64,000 nucleotides of DNA, from contig NC_051433.1 of NCBI RefSeq assembly GCF_001649575.2, positions 21,763,121 through 21,827,120 on the forward strand, written 5' to 3'. Of this stretch, positions 42,575-55,073 are shown piece by piece. How positions within the stretch are numbered: position 1 is the stretch's first letter; every line of letters starts with the position of its first letter. A program made the translations under genes and the position numbers. The stretch comes from Kryptolebias marmoratus (Eukaryota; Chordata; Actinopteri; Cyprinodontiformes; Rivulidae). The notes beneath the pieces are model-generated. The model saw only the letters and a program-made list of their open reading frames with translations. It was not told where the DNA came from and made no database searches.

Positions 42575-42999
42575 GTAAACTGGTGGCGTTACGCTTAGTG
42601 TGTTTATTCCGTTTCTGTCCCCTTGACCTCGTCAGGTTCTTGTTTTTTTCCTCCATTTCAACAACAGCGAACACCTGAGATTGAAGATGATCGTATAACG
42701 ACACATGCAGCCACCCATCCTCTCCTCTGACTCCCTCTTTTATCCCACCCACTCCTTCATTAGCCATGAAGGCAGCATCCCGTCTGAAATTACTCTGGTT
42801 ACATATTGATTGTAGTGAACAGGTACTCGCCACCTGATGAAAGGCTGTGGGGGCGAACCTGAATACTTCCCTGATCAGCTACACGACACAATTCAGCCAA
42901 AATAAAATATAAACAATATGGAGCAAGAGTATATTTATAATTTCTGTAACATTTGTTTCTGTCCACTGTTGTACATAAAGAAGCTGTTATTCTGACACA

Positions 43000-43005
43000 A
43001 ATAAA
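43000..43005 (+). terminator. uqcrc1 polyadenylation signal
   Basis: AATAAA about 425 nt downstream of the stop codon, followed by an A-rich then T-rich stretch. Confidence 0.6.
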
Positions 43006-43019
43006 AGAAAAAAGTTTCA

Positions 43020-44400
43020 ACCTTTTTATATTGTTTTTACTTTTTGTGACTTCATGTTTCTTTGGTCTTCGATGGTTCGAACTAAGTGTTGTATTTGACT
43101 ACAAACATGTCATGAACTGCAGGTTGTTTACCTTCAAGTCCAACAGGAAATATTAAGCATTAAGTCAAACTAGAGAATTCAGTGAGTAAGGAGGACTGCG
43201 AACATTTTCTATATTTTGTTGCATAACCAGCCTCCTTGTGCAGTAAAGTGTCTGTAAAAGAAATAAAGCAGAAGCACCCTGAGATAATTTAATGTCATCA
43301 GAGGCTGAAAGCACCAACGCACTTAATGAGGACATTAATCAGCTTCAGCCTCCACACTCAGTTTCATACTTTTGATTCAGACTCTGGTGTGTCTTAAGTC
43401 TTTACCACCACTGGAAAAAAGATCACCCCAGAAGAATGTCTCTGAGTCATTTATTTTATAGGAAAGAAAATAATTTAGCAGCTCGTTATGGCTTCCTAAA
43501 ACAACTCAGAATGGTTTCATTTAATGGCCCTTTTTTGATTAAGTAGAGAGAAAAATCTCCATTAATACGTTGTTTAATGACAGCTTGGAATATTTATGCT
43601 CCAGGTTTGAGGTGCATGTATATGATTTACAAAATGTACGTTTTCTTTTTCTTCTTCCACTTAAAATGACCAAAAGGTAGATCTAGGTTTGCTATGTAAA
43701 GATGATTCAGCTCTTGTTATTTTATCAAACAAAACAGATGAATTAACGTCCATCGAGACCTTTGGGCTGTGAGGCTGTGGGTTTTGTGACAAACCGGAAG
43801 AGCTTCAATTTTTTTAGCGATTTTTCTCCCGTCTCCTAGTTTGTGTTAGGTTTGTTTCTTTTGATCGGATCTGAGACACAACATATGAGGTTTTTGTTTT
43901 CTTTCGGTCATGGATGCACGTAGAGATGGGGTTGTTTGCGGTCAGCGTCCTGTGTCATGTTGTGTCCATGGTAATTATGTGGTTTATCTATTCATCGTAG
44001 TATGATGTGTGTAACTAAGATGTAAGCCCTGGGTCCTTAAGGGCCCTAATATTCTCATCAAGCTGTGCTTACAGAACAATATTCCTCTCGTTAGGTCGAT
44101 GAGGATAAGGCCTTTGATGGGAGGTGACTCATGAAGCGAGGTAGGCTTTGTGCTGTTGAGTTGTCCTTCTGGGCATGTAGCCTGTTCCTCCTCCTCCTCC
44201 TCCTCCTCCTCCTCCTTCTTCATGACTTTTTCTTCCAGAGTGTGTCCAGTGTCTTTTTCTTTTTCTAATAAAAAAAGACACCAGTGTTCACGCAGCATGC
44301 CAAGAAATCATCGAAGCTTCCTGTGCCATAATCCTAAACATGTATCAAGTTGTCGCATCAGCAGAGTTTTCCCTCCCTCTCCCATATTTGTTGCAAAACA
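43020..44400. other. intergenic, uqcrc1 to Rep-A cluster
   Basis: No gene recognised. It contains an interrupted (TCC)n tract at about 44186-44214 that makes a poly-Ser/Glu frame with no other coding support. Confidence 0.55.
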
Positions 44401-44414
44401 TCACTGACATCTTT

Positions 44415-44770
44415 AATTCGAGGAGTAGCTTTCCTTGAAGGACTGCGTATCGTTTTAGACTGAGACTCTCTTATGTTGAGAAATGACAAAATGCTGACTT
44501 GGCCAAACCTCGTGATGATATGTGTGATTTCATGTGACATTTTGGGACCTCGCTGATGTGTTAGAGTTCAGAAAATGTGCCGAGGATGACCCTCGGCTAC
44601 CACCGCACCAGATTTTAGTTCATTTTCTGGATATTTGGCTAAATTATAGTTTGTGTTCAGAAGCTAATCAGTTGAAGATGTACTTCAAACAATTACTTTC
44701 TGAGTGTCAATATAATCCATCCAGTGGTTCATGAGATATTTTGCTAACAGACAGAAAGAGTTGAGAGGCA
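44415..44770 (+). repeat. Rep-A dispersed repeat, near-complete
   Basis: Head TTTCCTTGAAGGACTGCGTA, GTTGAGAAATGACAAAATGC, GAGGATGACCCTCGGCTACC and tail GGTTCATGAGATATTTTGCT. First of two tandem copies. Confidence 0.8.
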
Positions 44771-44814
44771 AAATTTTAAAAACAGATCCCGTGCAATCAG
44801 TCAGCTCTCAGAAT

Positions 44815-45125
44815 GTAGTTTGACGATGACTTTCAGCTACTAACACACCAGATTTTACTAAAATTTCTGTAAAATTTACTGAGCTGTAGCCATTTTCATA
44901 ATGGCTAAAGTTGCTTAGCCTTGGCGTCCATCTTTAAATTGGGTCGAATCTAAAAGTTAATCAGTTGCAGGCATAATAATGATTACTTTCTGAGAGTTTT
45001 ATTAAAATCTTTCCACTGGTTCAGGACACTTTTTGCAAACCTGGCTGACCAACGAACACACACACACACACACACACACTCGACCAAAATCATTATTGCC
45101 CTCTTGCCATTGGCGGCAGGTGATA
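44815..45125 (+). repeat. Rep-A dispersed repeat, headless copy
   Basis: Contains GACGATGACTTTCAGCTACT, AAATTTACTGAGCTGTAGCC, AATAATGATTACTTTCTGAG, a long (AC)n tail and GCCATTGGCGGCAGGTGATA. The last word appears to be the true 3' terminus of the family. Confidence 0.8.
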
Positions 45126-45129
45126 ATAA

Positions 45130-45900
45130 ACATTTTTTTCAATTAATTAGAGAGTTAAAACTGCCTCCAGAATCATGTAAAGCATGTGTGCGTGACTAAA
45201 AGCAACTTTGTTTTTTTCTTTTTACCTTTCTTTATTGTAACAATCACCTGAAACTAACATGCAGTGTTAGTTTTCTTTTCCTCAACCAGCAAGGTCTCCA
45301 TATGTCAAATTATTCTGGTAGGTCTGAAGTGAGATCAGTCAGAAGCTGAATTTCTGCTAGAAGACGAAGTGCAGATATTTAAGGGCAGCAGATAAAGTTC
45401 CTGTGACTTTCACTCACTCCTTAGATCTGCATCAATGTTTAAGTTTGTTCAAATCTGTCAGAATATCCAATCAAATCAGACAAAAGTACACTGAAGACCA
45501 AATAAGTAAAGCTGTAAAAGTCTGAAAATTGTTATATTTGTTTTAAAATGTGTGGCAGAACGTTCCAGTTCATAAAAGATGTTCCGCCCGCAGCTCACTG
45601 ATGCTGAACTTCAGATGCGGTCATGGCTCTGACTCCAAACTGAGGCGACTCTCAAATTCATTAAAGGCAAGCTATTGTGATTAGTTTAGTGTTATTTTTA
45701 GCGAGAGAACGAGTGCACAGGAAGTGAAACGAAACGAGGGGAGGGCATTGGGGTATGGAAGAGATAAACACAGAGGGGAAGGAGCAGCGTCTCAGAGAGG
45801 ACGAAACCGTGGACGAGCTGTCAAGTTCCATCCAGACGTCTGACCGCGAGCCGAGCACGTTCCTCGCCCAGGAGCTGCAACACGGAGAATTCAGTCCGGT
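45130..45900. other. ucn2 upstream region
   Basis: No gene seen up to about 45.7 kb. The segment 45700-45983 is GC-richer and ends in the donor CACTGAG|GTGAGT, so it may include a non-coding first exon of ucn2. A minus-strand frame across it has no family similarity. Confidence 0.45.
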
Positions 45901-46190
45901 CACACGCAGGTGATCACAAACTGAGGGAGGACCGCCTCTTCCTTTTCTCTTTTTCTCTGTCAAGATATCAACTTTTCACTGAGGTGAGTATGATCTTCAT
46001 CCCAGTTTCTGATGCTCTGTGGCATGTGTCGCTTCAAAACCAAGCCTTCAAGTCTATAAAAAAAGTTAACATTTAGAGGAACTCAAACTGAAATCCCACA
46101 GCGAGATGTAAATGTTTTTGGAGGAATTCCTGTGACCTGACTGGATCTCTGACGTGAGGCTGATTGTCACTTTTGCAGACGGTACTGACC

Positions 46191-46568
46191 ATGAGGAGTG
46201 TGCGCGTGTGTTTCTGCCTGGCTCTGCTGCTGCCTTGGTGCGTTCAGAGCCAGAGGGGCCGCCCGGCCCTGACCCAGCTGGACGAGGACACGCGGAGGGA
46301 CGTGCTGGCCGTGGACGTCCTAAACCGCAGCGGCGTGCTGAACTCGCTGCTCCGCTCGGAGCACCACCTGGTGCTCAGGCGAGCGCGGCCCCCACGCCCG
46401 GCTTCCCAGGTGCCGAAGCGGGCTCAGCAGGGGTCCCGCTTCGCCCTGTCCCTCGACGTCCCCACCAGCATCCTCAGTGTCCTCATAGACCTTGCCAAGA
46501 ACCAGGACATGAGGACCAAAGCGGCAGCCAATGCAGAACTGATGGCACGAATAGGCAAAAGGAAATGA
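46191..46568 (+). CDS. ucn2: Urocortin 2-like prepropeptide (CRH family)
   Basis: One coding exon, 125 aa, with an acceptor (CACTTTTGCAG) 12 bp before the ATG. An intronless coding region after a non-coding exon is usual for CRH-family genes. Residues 1-20 form a signal peptide (MRSVRVCFCLALLLPWCVQS). A propeptide with PKRAQQGSR follows. The mature peptide probably starts FALSLDVPTSILSVLIDLAK and ends AELMARI, then the amidation and cleavage signal GKRK. Such peptides are secreted and act through CRF type 2 receptors in stress and feeding control. The core FxLSLDVPT matches both Ucn2 and Ucn3. Linkage to uqcrc1, the human UCN2 neighbour, favours ucn2. Some fish annotations call such genes ucn3-like. 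AATTAAATCC near 46900 may be its poly(A) signal. Confidence 0.9.
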   Translation: MRSVRVCFCLALLLPWCVQSQRGRPALTQLDEDTRRDVLAVDVLNRSGVLNSLLRSEHHLVLRRARPPRPASQVPKRAQQGSRFALSLDVPTSILSVLIDLAKNQDMRTKAAANAELMARIGKRK

Positions 46569-46919
46569 GCGCCTCATGGCAAAACAGAGACATTGTGAGA
46601 AACAGATTTAGTTCAGGTGAAACCAGTCATTGTCATCACTTAGATCTGTTTAACTTTTCTTACATGTAATTAATTAGATCACCTCACTAAACCGTCAGAT
46701 GATTTCCAAAATGCAAACAACTAGATTGCCTGATGTAAAACTATCACAAAAGAAAAAAAAAGGTCAAATGAAGCTGGTCTTTTGTTTGAAAGATTGTTCA
46801 CCGCTGTGGTCGGAAGCTGTGCTTTGATTTTGCGTCTCTTGTGTCTGCATGTGTGATCTTCAATTCAAAGGGGGGAAAAAAAAAAAAAAAAAGTTGTTCA
46901 ATTAAATCCAGTGTGATGA

Positions 46920-47065
46920 TCAGGATTTCTTCTCGAGTCTAATTCATTTCTGCTCTAATATCAGCCACGCTTGGTCTAATTACAAGCATCAGCAGCCCAT
47001 AAAACACCACTGAATGCGCCTGAGCCAAATGAGCCTGCGTCACCCACAGAAGCATCTGATACGAG
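46920..47065. other. candidate conserved non-coding element downstream of ucn2
   Basis: High-complexity block with GAGTCTAATTCATTTCTGCT, TTGGTCTAATTACAAGCATC (homeodomain TAATTA core) and GCCTGAGCCAAATGAGCCTG. No coding frame or repeat match. Suggested by composition only. Confidence 0.3.
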
Positions 47066-47069
47066 CAGC

Positions 47070-49600
47070 AGGACAAAGGCACAAGCAGGATATTGACCTC
47101 TGAGGGAAGAACAGGCCCTTTCTATACACTTTTGTTCACTAATACTTGATAAATTCAGCAAATGAGTCGCTGCTATTTTAGGTTTGATCCAACATCTGTC
47201 TTGGATTGGCTGAAAATGACTCATCCGTGCTCCCACACTGAGCAGAAAATGCGAGGCAGCAGAGGGGAAGCAAACCGCTCATCTGATTTAGGTTCATTCT
47301 GTTTTACGCTGGTCGTGGAATCAAATTATTTAATGTATCACTTCGGATCGGTGCCGCTTTAATTGTGGAAACAAATTGTGTGGCTACGTATCACACGCGA
47401 CGCTGACACAGACGTGAACATCGTGAGGGCAACATAATACGTTTAAATCAGTCAGGCCAAGCAAATATAGCTCCAGTCTTTAACAACGTTCCAGTTAGTG
47501 TGTTTTTTAAAATAACAACTCGACTTTTGGACCAAGATGGACCTAAGAAGCATGGGTTGATTTCATGAAAAGTCGTGTTTTTGTGATTGTTAGTTTGAAA
47601 TATTTTCTAGAGGATTTTTCGGCAACAGATTTAAAGCAAAAATCAACTAAACAAGAGTCTCTTTGTTTCTTGTGTCACTGATTATTTCAAGTACCATAAA
47701 AAAATCCCAGGGGAAAAATAAAATTGATCACATTCTATCAATGTTGTACCATACTGTATCAGATCATATTGTATTGTACTGTATTGTATTTTATCGCACC
47801 ATACTGTAACGTTTTGTCTTGTATTGTACGTCACTGCACCATATTATATGGTTCTGTACTGTATCATATTGTATTGTATAGGACAGCTCAGTTTCTCTCC
47901 TGTGGCGTCTTCAGTCTGAGGCCAGTTTCCAGTAAAGGATACTTTCCAACTTATTTCATTTTTTTTTAGTTTTCATAATAAAGATCTAACTTGAGGAAGG
48001 CTTGATTTTGTGTGCTAGGTACCATCACAGTCTTCATTCGGCCTCTTTAGCTCGTCGACATGTTCGCAGATCATCCTCGACAAGTACGGTGTGTTTGTGC
48101 AACAGCAGCTGGTTGTTGAGGTAAGGATTTTCACCTGCATTCCTCCTCCTTCACCTCACCCGAGTTGGTTGATGGAAAGAGACCAGAAGGAGACAATACC
48201 TTAAATTTAAATATTTATTTTACCAAAAGCAGAGAGAACACACAGGTTATTACAAAGATAAAACCAAATGCATTTGGGAGACAATCCTCAAATAAAATGT
48301 GGGAAAACACATCACCTCAAAGTGTCAGCAGAGTGCCCCAAAGATTGTCTGAGGAAACACAGGATGTTCTCTGGTTTTAATGCTTAGGTCCCCTCCCCTC
48401 CTTCAGAGGATGTCCCTCTTCTCTGGAGGTCAAAGGGCAGCTTCTTCCCCCTTCGTGCCTGGCACCGTGGCTCAAATCCAGGGCTTCTAACACATACCTC
48501 TCTTTCCAGATAAACTAAACAACTACTTGTTAAAGGTTTTAAAATGGTGGCTAAATATAAAATGGTGATAAACACAAATCAGATTAAGAAATAATAATCA
48601 ATTGTTAAATAAAGCATGGGAGAATAAATACAAGGCCTTCTATTTTACAACATTTAGATTATATATGCAGAACTGCTGCTCGTCTTATGATTAAATGCTG
48701 TTTAAGTGAAAGCTTGGTCTTGTCTAATTCCACATGATCCAAACCCAGGAAATACTCTGGTACCAAAGATGTTGCAGTGACAGATTTCATTCACCGTAAG
48801 CTCTTCATTAACATTTTCTGTTTGCATTGTTTGAACATTTGCATTTTGTAGTCAATTATACTCCTACCTTACTAATAACTCATTAAGTTCCATTGATGTG
48901 TTGTTAGAGATCAAAGCTCATCTTTATACTCTCATCACAGTTAGAAGTTAAAGCCCCGAATGCCTAAAGGAAGCAGCCTTTATTTTGTTTCTAATAGTCT
49001 TTTTCTGTATATTTACTTACATATCCAGTTTTAAGCAAACAACTTGCAAACATAAATAAACAGTTTGAATTAATGATACTATTTACTTGAGTTTCTGTAA
49101 CTGTGGTCTGTAGGCCTTTGAAGGCTAATGTTAACGAAATGCTGATTAAAATCAAACCTTTCATGTCTGGTCTGTGTCCACATGATGTCCTCATCTTCAC
49201 CTAAGAGGGCATCTTGTATCTTTGACTCGCGCCCGCGTACGTGCACGCGCCCTCTCACAAACTGAGAGATAGAAAAACACGTCAAAATGGCGCCCCGATG
49301 TCGTTAATTAACCCCAGCCAGGTGTGGGTAATTATCGGGTAAAACAGTTCAGCTCGTTTTCTCATTACCGGCGAGGGAGGCGGTTGTTGTGACGACGAGC
49401 GGCGAGAGAGGAGGCTTTAAAAGAAGAAAAATCTATCAAATAAATCAGGGTTTGTCGTGTCTCAGTCATGGATGAGGGGCTTGTGAGAAACGAAGAAAAG
49501 AGAATAATAATATCGGCTAAAAGTGCCGTGTCCAGACCACAGCGCTGCTCTTGGGTGGAAACGACACGGTTGTGTTTCGGTGTCTTTGACCGGCTGACCG
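47070..49600. other. intergenic, ucn2 to cidec
   Basis: No supportable gene. A degenerate minisatellite of TACTGTATTGTAT-type units lies at about 47740-47885. The rest is AT-rich. From about 49200 the sequence becomes CG-richer (GCCCGCGTACGTGCACGCGC), suggesting an approach to a promoter. Confidence 0.5.
47740..47885. repeat. degenerate TACTGTATTGTAT minisatellite
   Basis: Repeated ATTGTATTGTACTGTATTG, CACCATACTGTAACG and CACCATATTATATGG-type units over about 145 bp. Confidence 0.7.
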
Positions 49601-49713
49601 GGTCGGTAAAGTAGTTCCTGCAGGCTCCGCCCACTCCGTCAAGGTGCGCCGGGGTGTAAATGGTGCAGACCCAGGCTCGGGCGGAGAAACCTCACGAGGA
49701 GCTCACAGGAAAA
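49600..49713 (+). other. putative first exon of cidec
   Basis: GC-rich stretch ending GGAAAA|GTAAGT, a strong donor. It holds an ATG at 49660 in good context (TAAATGG) and an open frame to the donor (MVQTQARAEKPHEELTGK). Spliced to the acceptor before 52377, that frame would overlap the cidec start out of frame. Exon identity is inferred from CpG content and splice signals. The start is approximate. Confidence 0.35.
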
Positions 49714-51254
49714 GTAAGTCTGAATGATGTATGGCGTCCTTTTAAACATCTTTTTTTTTTTTTTTTTTTTTTTACATCTTTTCGTTTAAAGCTACCAGCT
49801 ATGGAAGAATGTGGTGCTCCTGTGGGGGCAGAGGGGTTCATTGTCCTGCAGAACAATTAGTGCGATGAAGGCAGCTCCTGATTAATAAGGATGGCACAGT
49901 TTATGCAAGATAAATGTAAAGTATTTACAATTTAAATAGAAGGTGGAACGTTTCAATAATTTCTCTGCACCAACCTATTTTAAATTAAACATGCGGATAA
50001 ATGGACCATGTTCCAACTGACTAAACCTTTAAACAATAACTTTAAAAATGGTTGTGTTAAACAGATGGTGATTAAGATGTTAGAAGAGGTTTGTCCTTAT
50101 GTATTACAAACAATAAAATTGTTTGCACCATGGCAGGTAGACAATAATCATGTTTACATCTGTAAAAAGTGTCTTTGATGGCAACAGAGTGCAAACTTTA
50201 AGCAGAACGTACACTATTATGAACCATCAAACTGAAAAATGTATATTTTTAGTGGTTTTGTTCTCAAAGTTGTTCTAAAACTATATTTGTTTGATGCGAG
50301 CAGGACAGGAACACACACCCTTAGAAGATGAATGACCTATTCATTAAATTGTTTGTCCCTCAAATTATTTCTGTTAAATTTGCCAAACCACTCAAGATGC
50401 CTAATTATGAGACTTTCAGCTGCCATTTAACCTAAACGTGAGGTCATTGCCCTTTTTAAAGAGGAGTTCTGTGAATTAAACACGTTTTTCACATCTAATC
50501 CCATATGGAAAAAACCCATAGCTCATGTGATCCCATGAACATGTTGAAAATGATTTTTAAAATCAAAGGAAAACATGTTTCACTTGTTAATTTAATGTTT
50601 TCATATTTGGAAAACTTTGGTTTTGTAAGGAAAGCTTTTTCTATTTATTATTTTCATAGTATTTATACTTTAAAAGAAAATACTGAAGTCATGCATGACA
50701 AATTGCAAAAATATAATTTTAATATAGTACTAATTTGTGTTTATCTCTTTAGTTTTTAATAAACCACAATCTGTTTTAGCTGAAGGCACCCTCTGTCGAA
50801 CAATCCTGGCTCCGATGATTTTAACATTTTTGTTGTTTCTGTGTTTGGGTTCTAATTATTTTTGCCCTGAAGAGATCCCTGGTGACCCTGTCCTACACGT
50901 GGATTAAATTGTGTAAGACGGACGTCTGGACACACCTGTCGTTGACGCATCTGTGGCGTGATCCCATGTCCCGCACTTTGAACCGTGACCGAATGAGGGA
51001 AAGTTTTAAGCAGTCTTTGCAATCCTACTGACTTCACCTGGCCACGGACTGAAGGAATAAACGGTGATGGGAATCTCTCAAGTCCCAAGTCTTTAATAGA
51101 AACAAACAAAAACAAAAAGCGGAAATCCACCTTTTTCGCAACTTTAAGCTCTTCGGGCTTCAGTTTGATTGGGACAAATCCCCTAAATTCTTACTTGGTC
51201 TCCACACCGAACATGAAACAGATTTAGTTTTTTATTTATATTTAATATTAAAGG

Positions 51255-51650
51255 CTGAGCATTTCTTAAAGGAGTTCCTGCTGCCTTTTTCATACCAGAG
51301 TTTTAAACTAAGATCGTCTTACGATGAGAATCGTGGTGCTACAGATTTCGATCCAATCCTGTAAATGACATCATGCACAGTATGACGCAGTATTGAAAGA
51401 TCTCATGAGACGTGTTCGTGCTCGGAGGACGTGTTATGAGGGACTGTCGGCTACTTCCACGCCGAATTCTACCTAATTATCTGTCAAAGTGATAAAGTTG
51501 TAGCCATTCTTGTCTCCTGATGTCAGTCGGCTGTAGTGGCCATCTTGACTTGGGTTGAGTAATATTGGTTGCGTGGTTCACGAAATATTTTGCTAACATG
51601 ACAAAAAAACCACACATGAGCCAAAACATAATTGTCCTTTCCTCAAAACA
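51255..51650 (+). repeat. Rep-A dispersed repeat, near-complete
   Basis: Decayed head CATTTCTTAAAGGAGTTCCT, then CATACCAGAGTTTTAAACTA, TGAGGGACTGTCGGCTACTT, GTGGCCATCTTGACTTGGGT and CACGAAATATTTTGCTAACA. It lies in the presumed cidec 5' intron. The rest of 49.8-52.3 kb shows no gene. Confidence 0.75.
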
Positions 51651-52392
51651 GCTGTATGTTCCCAACAACGACCATCTTGAAATCTAGTATTTTGGGGGGT
51701 TTTGATGGGGTTTACTAATCTAGTTTAAAATCTTTCCCTCCAGTGTATTCACTCAATGTTATTTCTGTATTGTGGATCTGAAACATCACACTGTAAATGC
51801 ATCTAACAACTCTGACGTAAAAATGATACAACCCTAAAAATCTTGTTTGTTTTTATGGGAAAAGGGAAAAGCCTGTTTTGCCATTTTTTTGAGAGGAGGA
51901 ACCCTTTAAGTTGCTTGTTTTATGCCTCTGTGTCAGAGAGTGATCCAGGGTCAGCTGGGAGTGTCTCTGGAGAGTTTCCCAATAAAGCTGGCGGCTTGAA
52001 AGCAGCTCAGCAGTCATCAGCGTAAAGTTCAATGACCAGGTGGTGCAAGAGACTAACAAGAGCCAAGTGTGTTAGTGCTGCGGAGCTAAGCGGAGCTACA
52101 GGGAGAAAAACGCCTTCATAAGGATTTTTTTTGTTTTTGCAGAACTTTGTGGACAACCGTTGGTGGACGGTCAAGTTTTCCTAATTGTAAGATGATTAAT
52201 TGTGCGTATTTGTTTGGACTTTATTGTTAAATTTAACAAATTGCGACCAATGAGAAGAAACTGAATAGTTTGGCATTCATGAGGAAAGAAAGAAAGAAAT
52301 CTGAAAAGTCCCTTTTTTTTAAAAATGTCTTGCCTTGAGTTAAAGAAAACCTAAACAAACGCTGCTTTCGTTGCAGGTCGATGTGCTCTCAG

Positions 52393-55073
52393 ATGGAATA
52401 TGCGATGAAGTCCCTCAGCCTTCTGACTCCATCCAGCCTGTCCAAGTAAGAACCGTGCTCCATCAGACGGATGAAGCCACCCTGGTGCGGTGAGATATTT
52501 ATTTTGCTTTCCTTTTTGTTTTAGGGTTGTGACATCGAGCGTCTCAGCCAGCGCCTCCATGACCCAGCAGCTCCTGTCGGGTCGAGCTCTTCGACCCAAA
52601 CCCTTCAGAGTCACAAACGCAGACAGGAGCGTGAAGAAAGGCGTCATGGCAGAGGCGCTAATAGACCTGACGAACAAGGTGAGAGGACTGTACGGCTAAA
52701 TAAAAGGTGTAACCACGAGAAGGATTAAAATGAGACCCACTGGGATGTAAACAGCCTAACTGCAATGGGAATTTTTTTTTTTTTTTTTTTTTTTTTTAAG
52801 ACGCCACTTTCAGGCACTCTCCATTTCATACTCATGTAGTCACCCTTTTATCCGTTTTATCAGTATTCCTTCTCTATAGTCTCAATCCTAACATTTATGT
52901 TAAGGTTGGAGTTTGGTTGTTTGCTAGAACATTAGCTCCTTAATCCTCTTTGTCCTAATTTCAAATTATCCTTTAATTTATTGCCTTTACCAGATGAGTA
53001 GATTATAGTAATATAGATTATTTTAAACTATCAGCTGTTGAGGAAGGTAAGAAAGACAGTTTGTAGTCATGAAAGTCTGGGATTAAAGTGACCCAAACTG
53101 GAAATGTACAAAGTGGTGAAGGAATGAAGTAACCAGGCCTCGTCTGTGACCCTTGTACATGTTTCGAGCTCACGGTGGTTAAAGTGAACAAGAGTGAGAA
53201 GGCATTATTAGACTCTGTGATTTAAATATATTTCTGTTGACAAACTTGTCTAAAACTTTTAGTTTTGAGCTTAATGATTGATTGTGCTCTCCTCTCCTCC
53301 GCCTGCAGTTCATTTTAGTAATTCTTTTTCTTTATTCGGTGTTTACTTTCAGGTCAGTGACTCGTTGACTTTAGAGTGCATCGGTGCAGTGGTCCTGGAT
53401 GAAGACGGCACTGATGTGGACACGGAGGAGTTCTTCCAAACGCTGCCAGAGAACACGGTTCTCATGGTCCTGGAGAAGGGCCAGAAGTGGACGCCACATC
53501 CTGTAAGGCTCTGTTCGCGGTGACCGTCACTAGATGGCGATCTTCTCCACAGCAATCCGTAGTGCAGAGCTTCATGTACTGATTTCTATGCAGCATTCGT
53601 TATAAACGACAACAAAAACCATGATTTTCTTTAATATGGCCTCATGAATGGAGACAAATCTGTGGCCTGAATCTTAAACAGTGATGCTTTTTATCCATCA
53701 GCTGTAAATATTTCTTTATAAAGGCGGGCTGAACACCAAAGGTTTATTTCTTCATACATTTTGGAGACATGAAACGCAGCAGTTTAATTAATGAGACCCA
53801 CCAGTGTCAACAGATTTAAATGTTTTCCACAGAAAAGTAATTTATTTTTAGAAAGCAGTGCATGCTGTAATTCCCCTGAAATGTTTAACATTTACACAGA
53901 TCTCCCCTCGTTGTTGTTTTGCCTCTCCTAACTTGGAGTCCCAGGACGTTTTAGCAGCTTTTAAAAGCCTCTGCACTGACCTACGTGGCTCACGTCTCCC
54001 CGCCTGTCCTCTTACAGAACACCCCCTCCAGGTATCAGCACATCGAGCACTTTCGGCAGCACCGCACAGATGTGGCCAAGCTGACCCTCGACCTCTACAA
54101 GAACAACCCCAAGGACTTTATTGGCTGCTTGAATGTGAAAGCGACCCTGTACGGCGCTTACACTGTGTCCTACGATCTGCGTTGCTATGCCGCCAAAAAG
54201 ATCCTGAAGTGAGTAAAATTTTAAATAAATTGCACGAGAATTGTCTGCATTTTGTAGTGAGACTAAACATAACCACTGGCCTGTAGAGGAAAAGTATCCT
54301 CTCAATATGACTAAACTGATGTTTTCTCTATTTTGCAAATCATTTCTTTTCCTGATGTAGTTCCAGTGTTTGTATTTTTGATTTTCTCCCTGTCTGTATG
54401 TCAGCAGGGTATTTAGTAGCAGTCTCCAGTACTGCTCTCAGCCCCTCTAAACGCAGAACAGGAAGTTGTAATTTGCTGAGTGTTTGTTGTAGCGTAGTGA
54501 GCCCTGAGAAGAACAAAGGTTAGATTTTACACAGATTAATTTCATCAGGTGTTATGTCATCGCTGCTGCTCTTCAGCTTTGACACAGAGCCTCAAAGAGG
54601 ATAATAGTTTGTAGACTTATCAAATATGACGCTCGGGTCACTGTTTTATTAGGTTTCGGAGGTCTTCAGTAACAGCTTGAAGTGCAGTTGCTGCCAGAAA
54701 GATTTTATCTACCCGTTTGACTTTATGCTTTCTGGAATCCTGTTTTTTTTTATATGAATTGGATTAAGACATACTGTAGGTATGTCACGTTGCATCAGTG
54801 CTGTATATTTGTGTCCAACTGTGTCTCTGCACATGGGACTCGACTATTTTTGCCCCGGCTCACACTCCCCTGTGTTCGCACCGTGTCTGCAGGGAGGCTC
54901 TCCGGTGGACCATCTTCTCCATGCAGGCCACGGGCCACATCCTGCTGGGCTCCTCCTGGTACATCGAGCAGCTACTGGAGGAAGAGGAGCACGCTGAGAA
55001 GAGGCTGGCGCTGCCGCAGGAGGGCCGGATCAGGCAGCTGCAGAGCCTGCTGCTGGGAAAGGGCTCCCACTGA
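52393..55073 (+). CDS. cidec: CIDEC/FSP27 lipid-droplet fusion protein
   Basis: Coding exons 52393-52445, 52525-52678, 53353-53502, 54018-54208 and 54893-55073 join to 242 aa (human 238). CIDEC gathers at contact sites between lipid droplets and promotes lipid transfer and growth of large droplets in fat-storing cells. The start MEYAMKSLSLLTPSSLSK matches the distinctive N-terminus of mammalian CIDEC and fixes the first ATG. A CIDE-N domain covers about 40-117 (RPKPFRVTNADRSVKKGVMA to LMVLEKGQKW). The CIDE-C domain follows (KDFIGCLNVKATLYGAYTVS, RWTIFSMQATGHILLGSSWY). A charged Glu-rich C-terminal segment ends SLLLGKGSH. No broken features. CIDEA and CIDEB are less likely because of the N-terminus and ttll3 linkage. 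Confidence 0.96.

Noticed and set aside
44150..44407. Open frame with poly-Ser (or poly-Glu on the other strand)
   Set aside because: It is produced by the interrupted TCC repeat, with no start context, splice support or homologue.
49303..49312. GTTAATTAAC as an HNF1 site for cidec
   Set aside because: The spacing between half sites is three bases too short for the HNF1 consensus (GTTAATNATTAAC).
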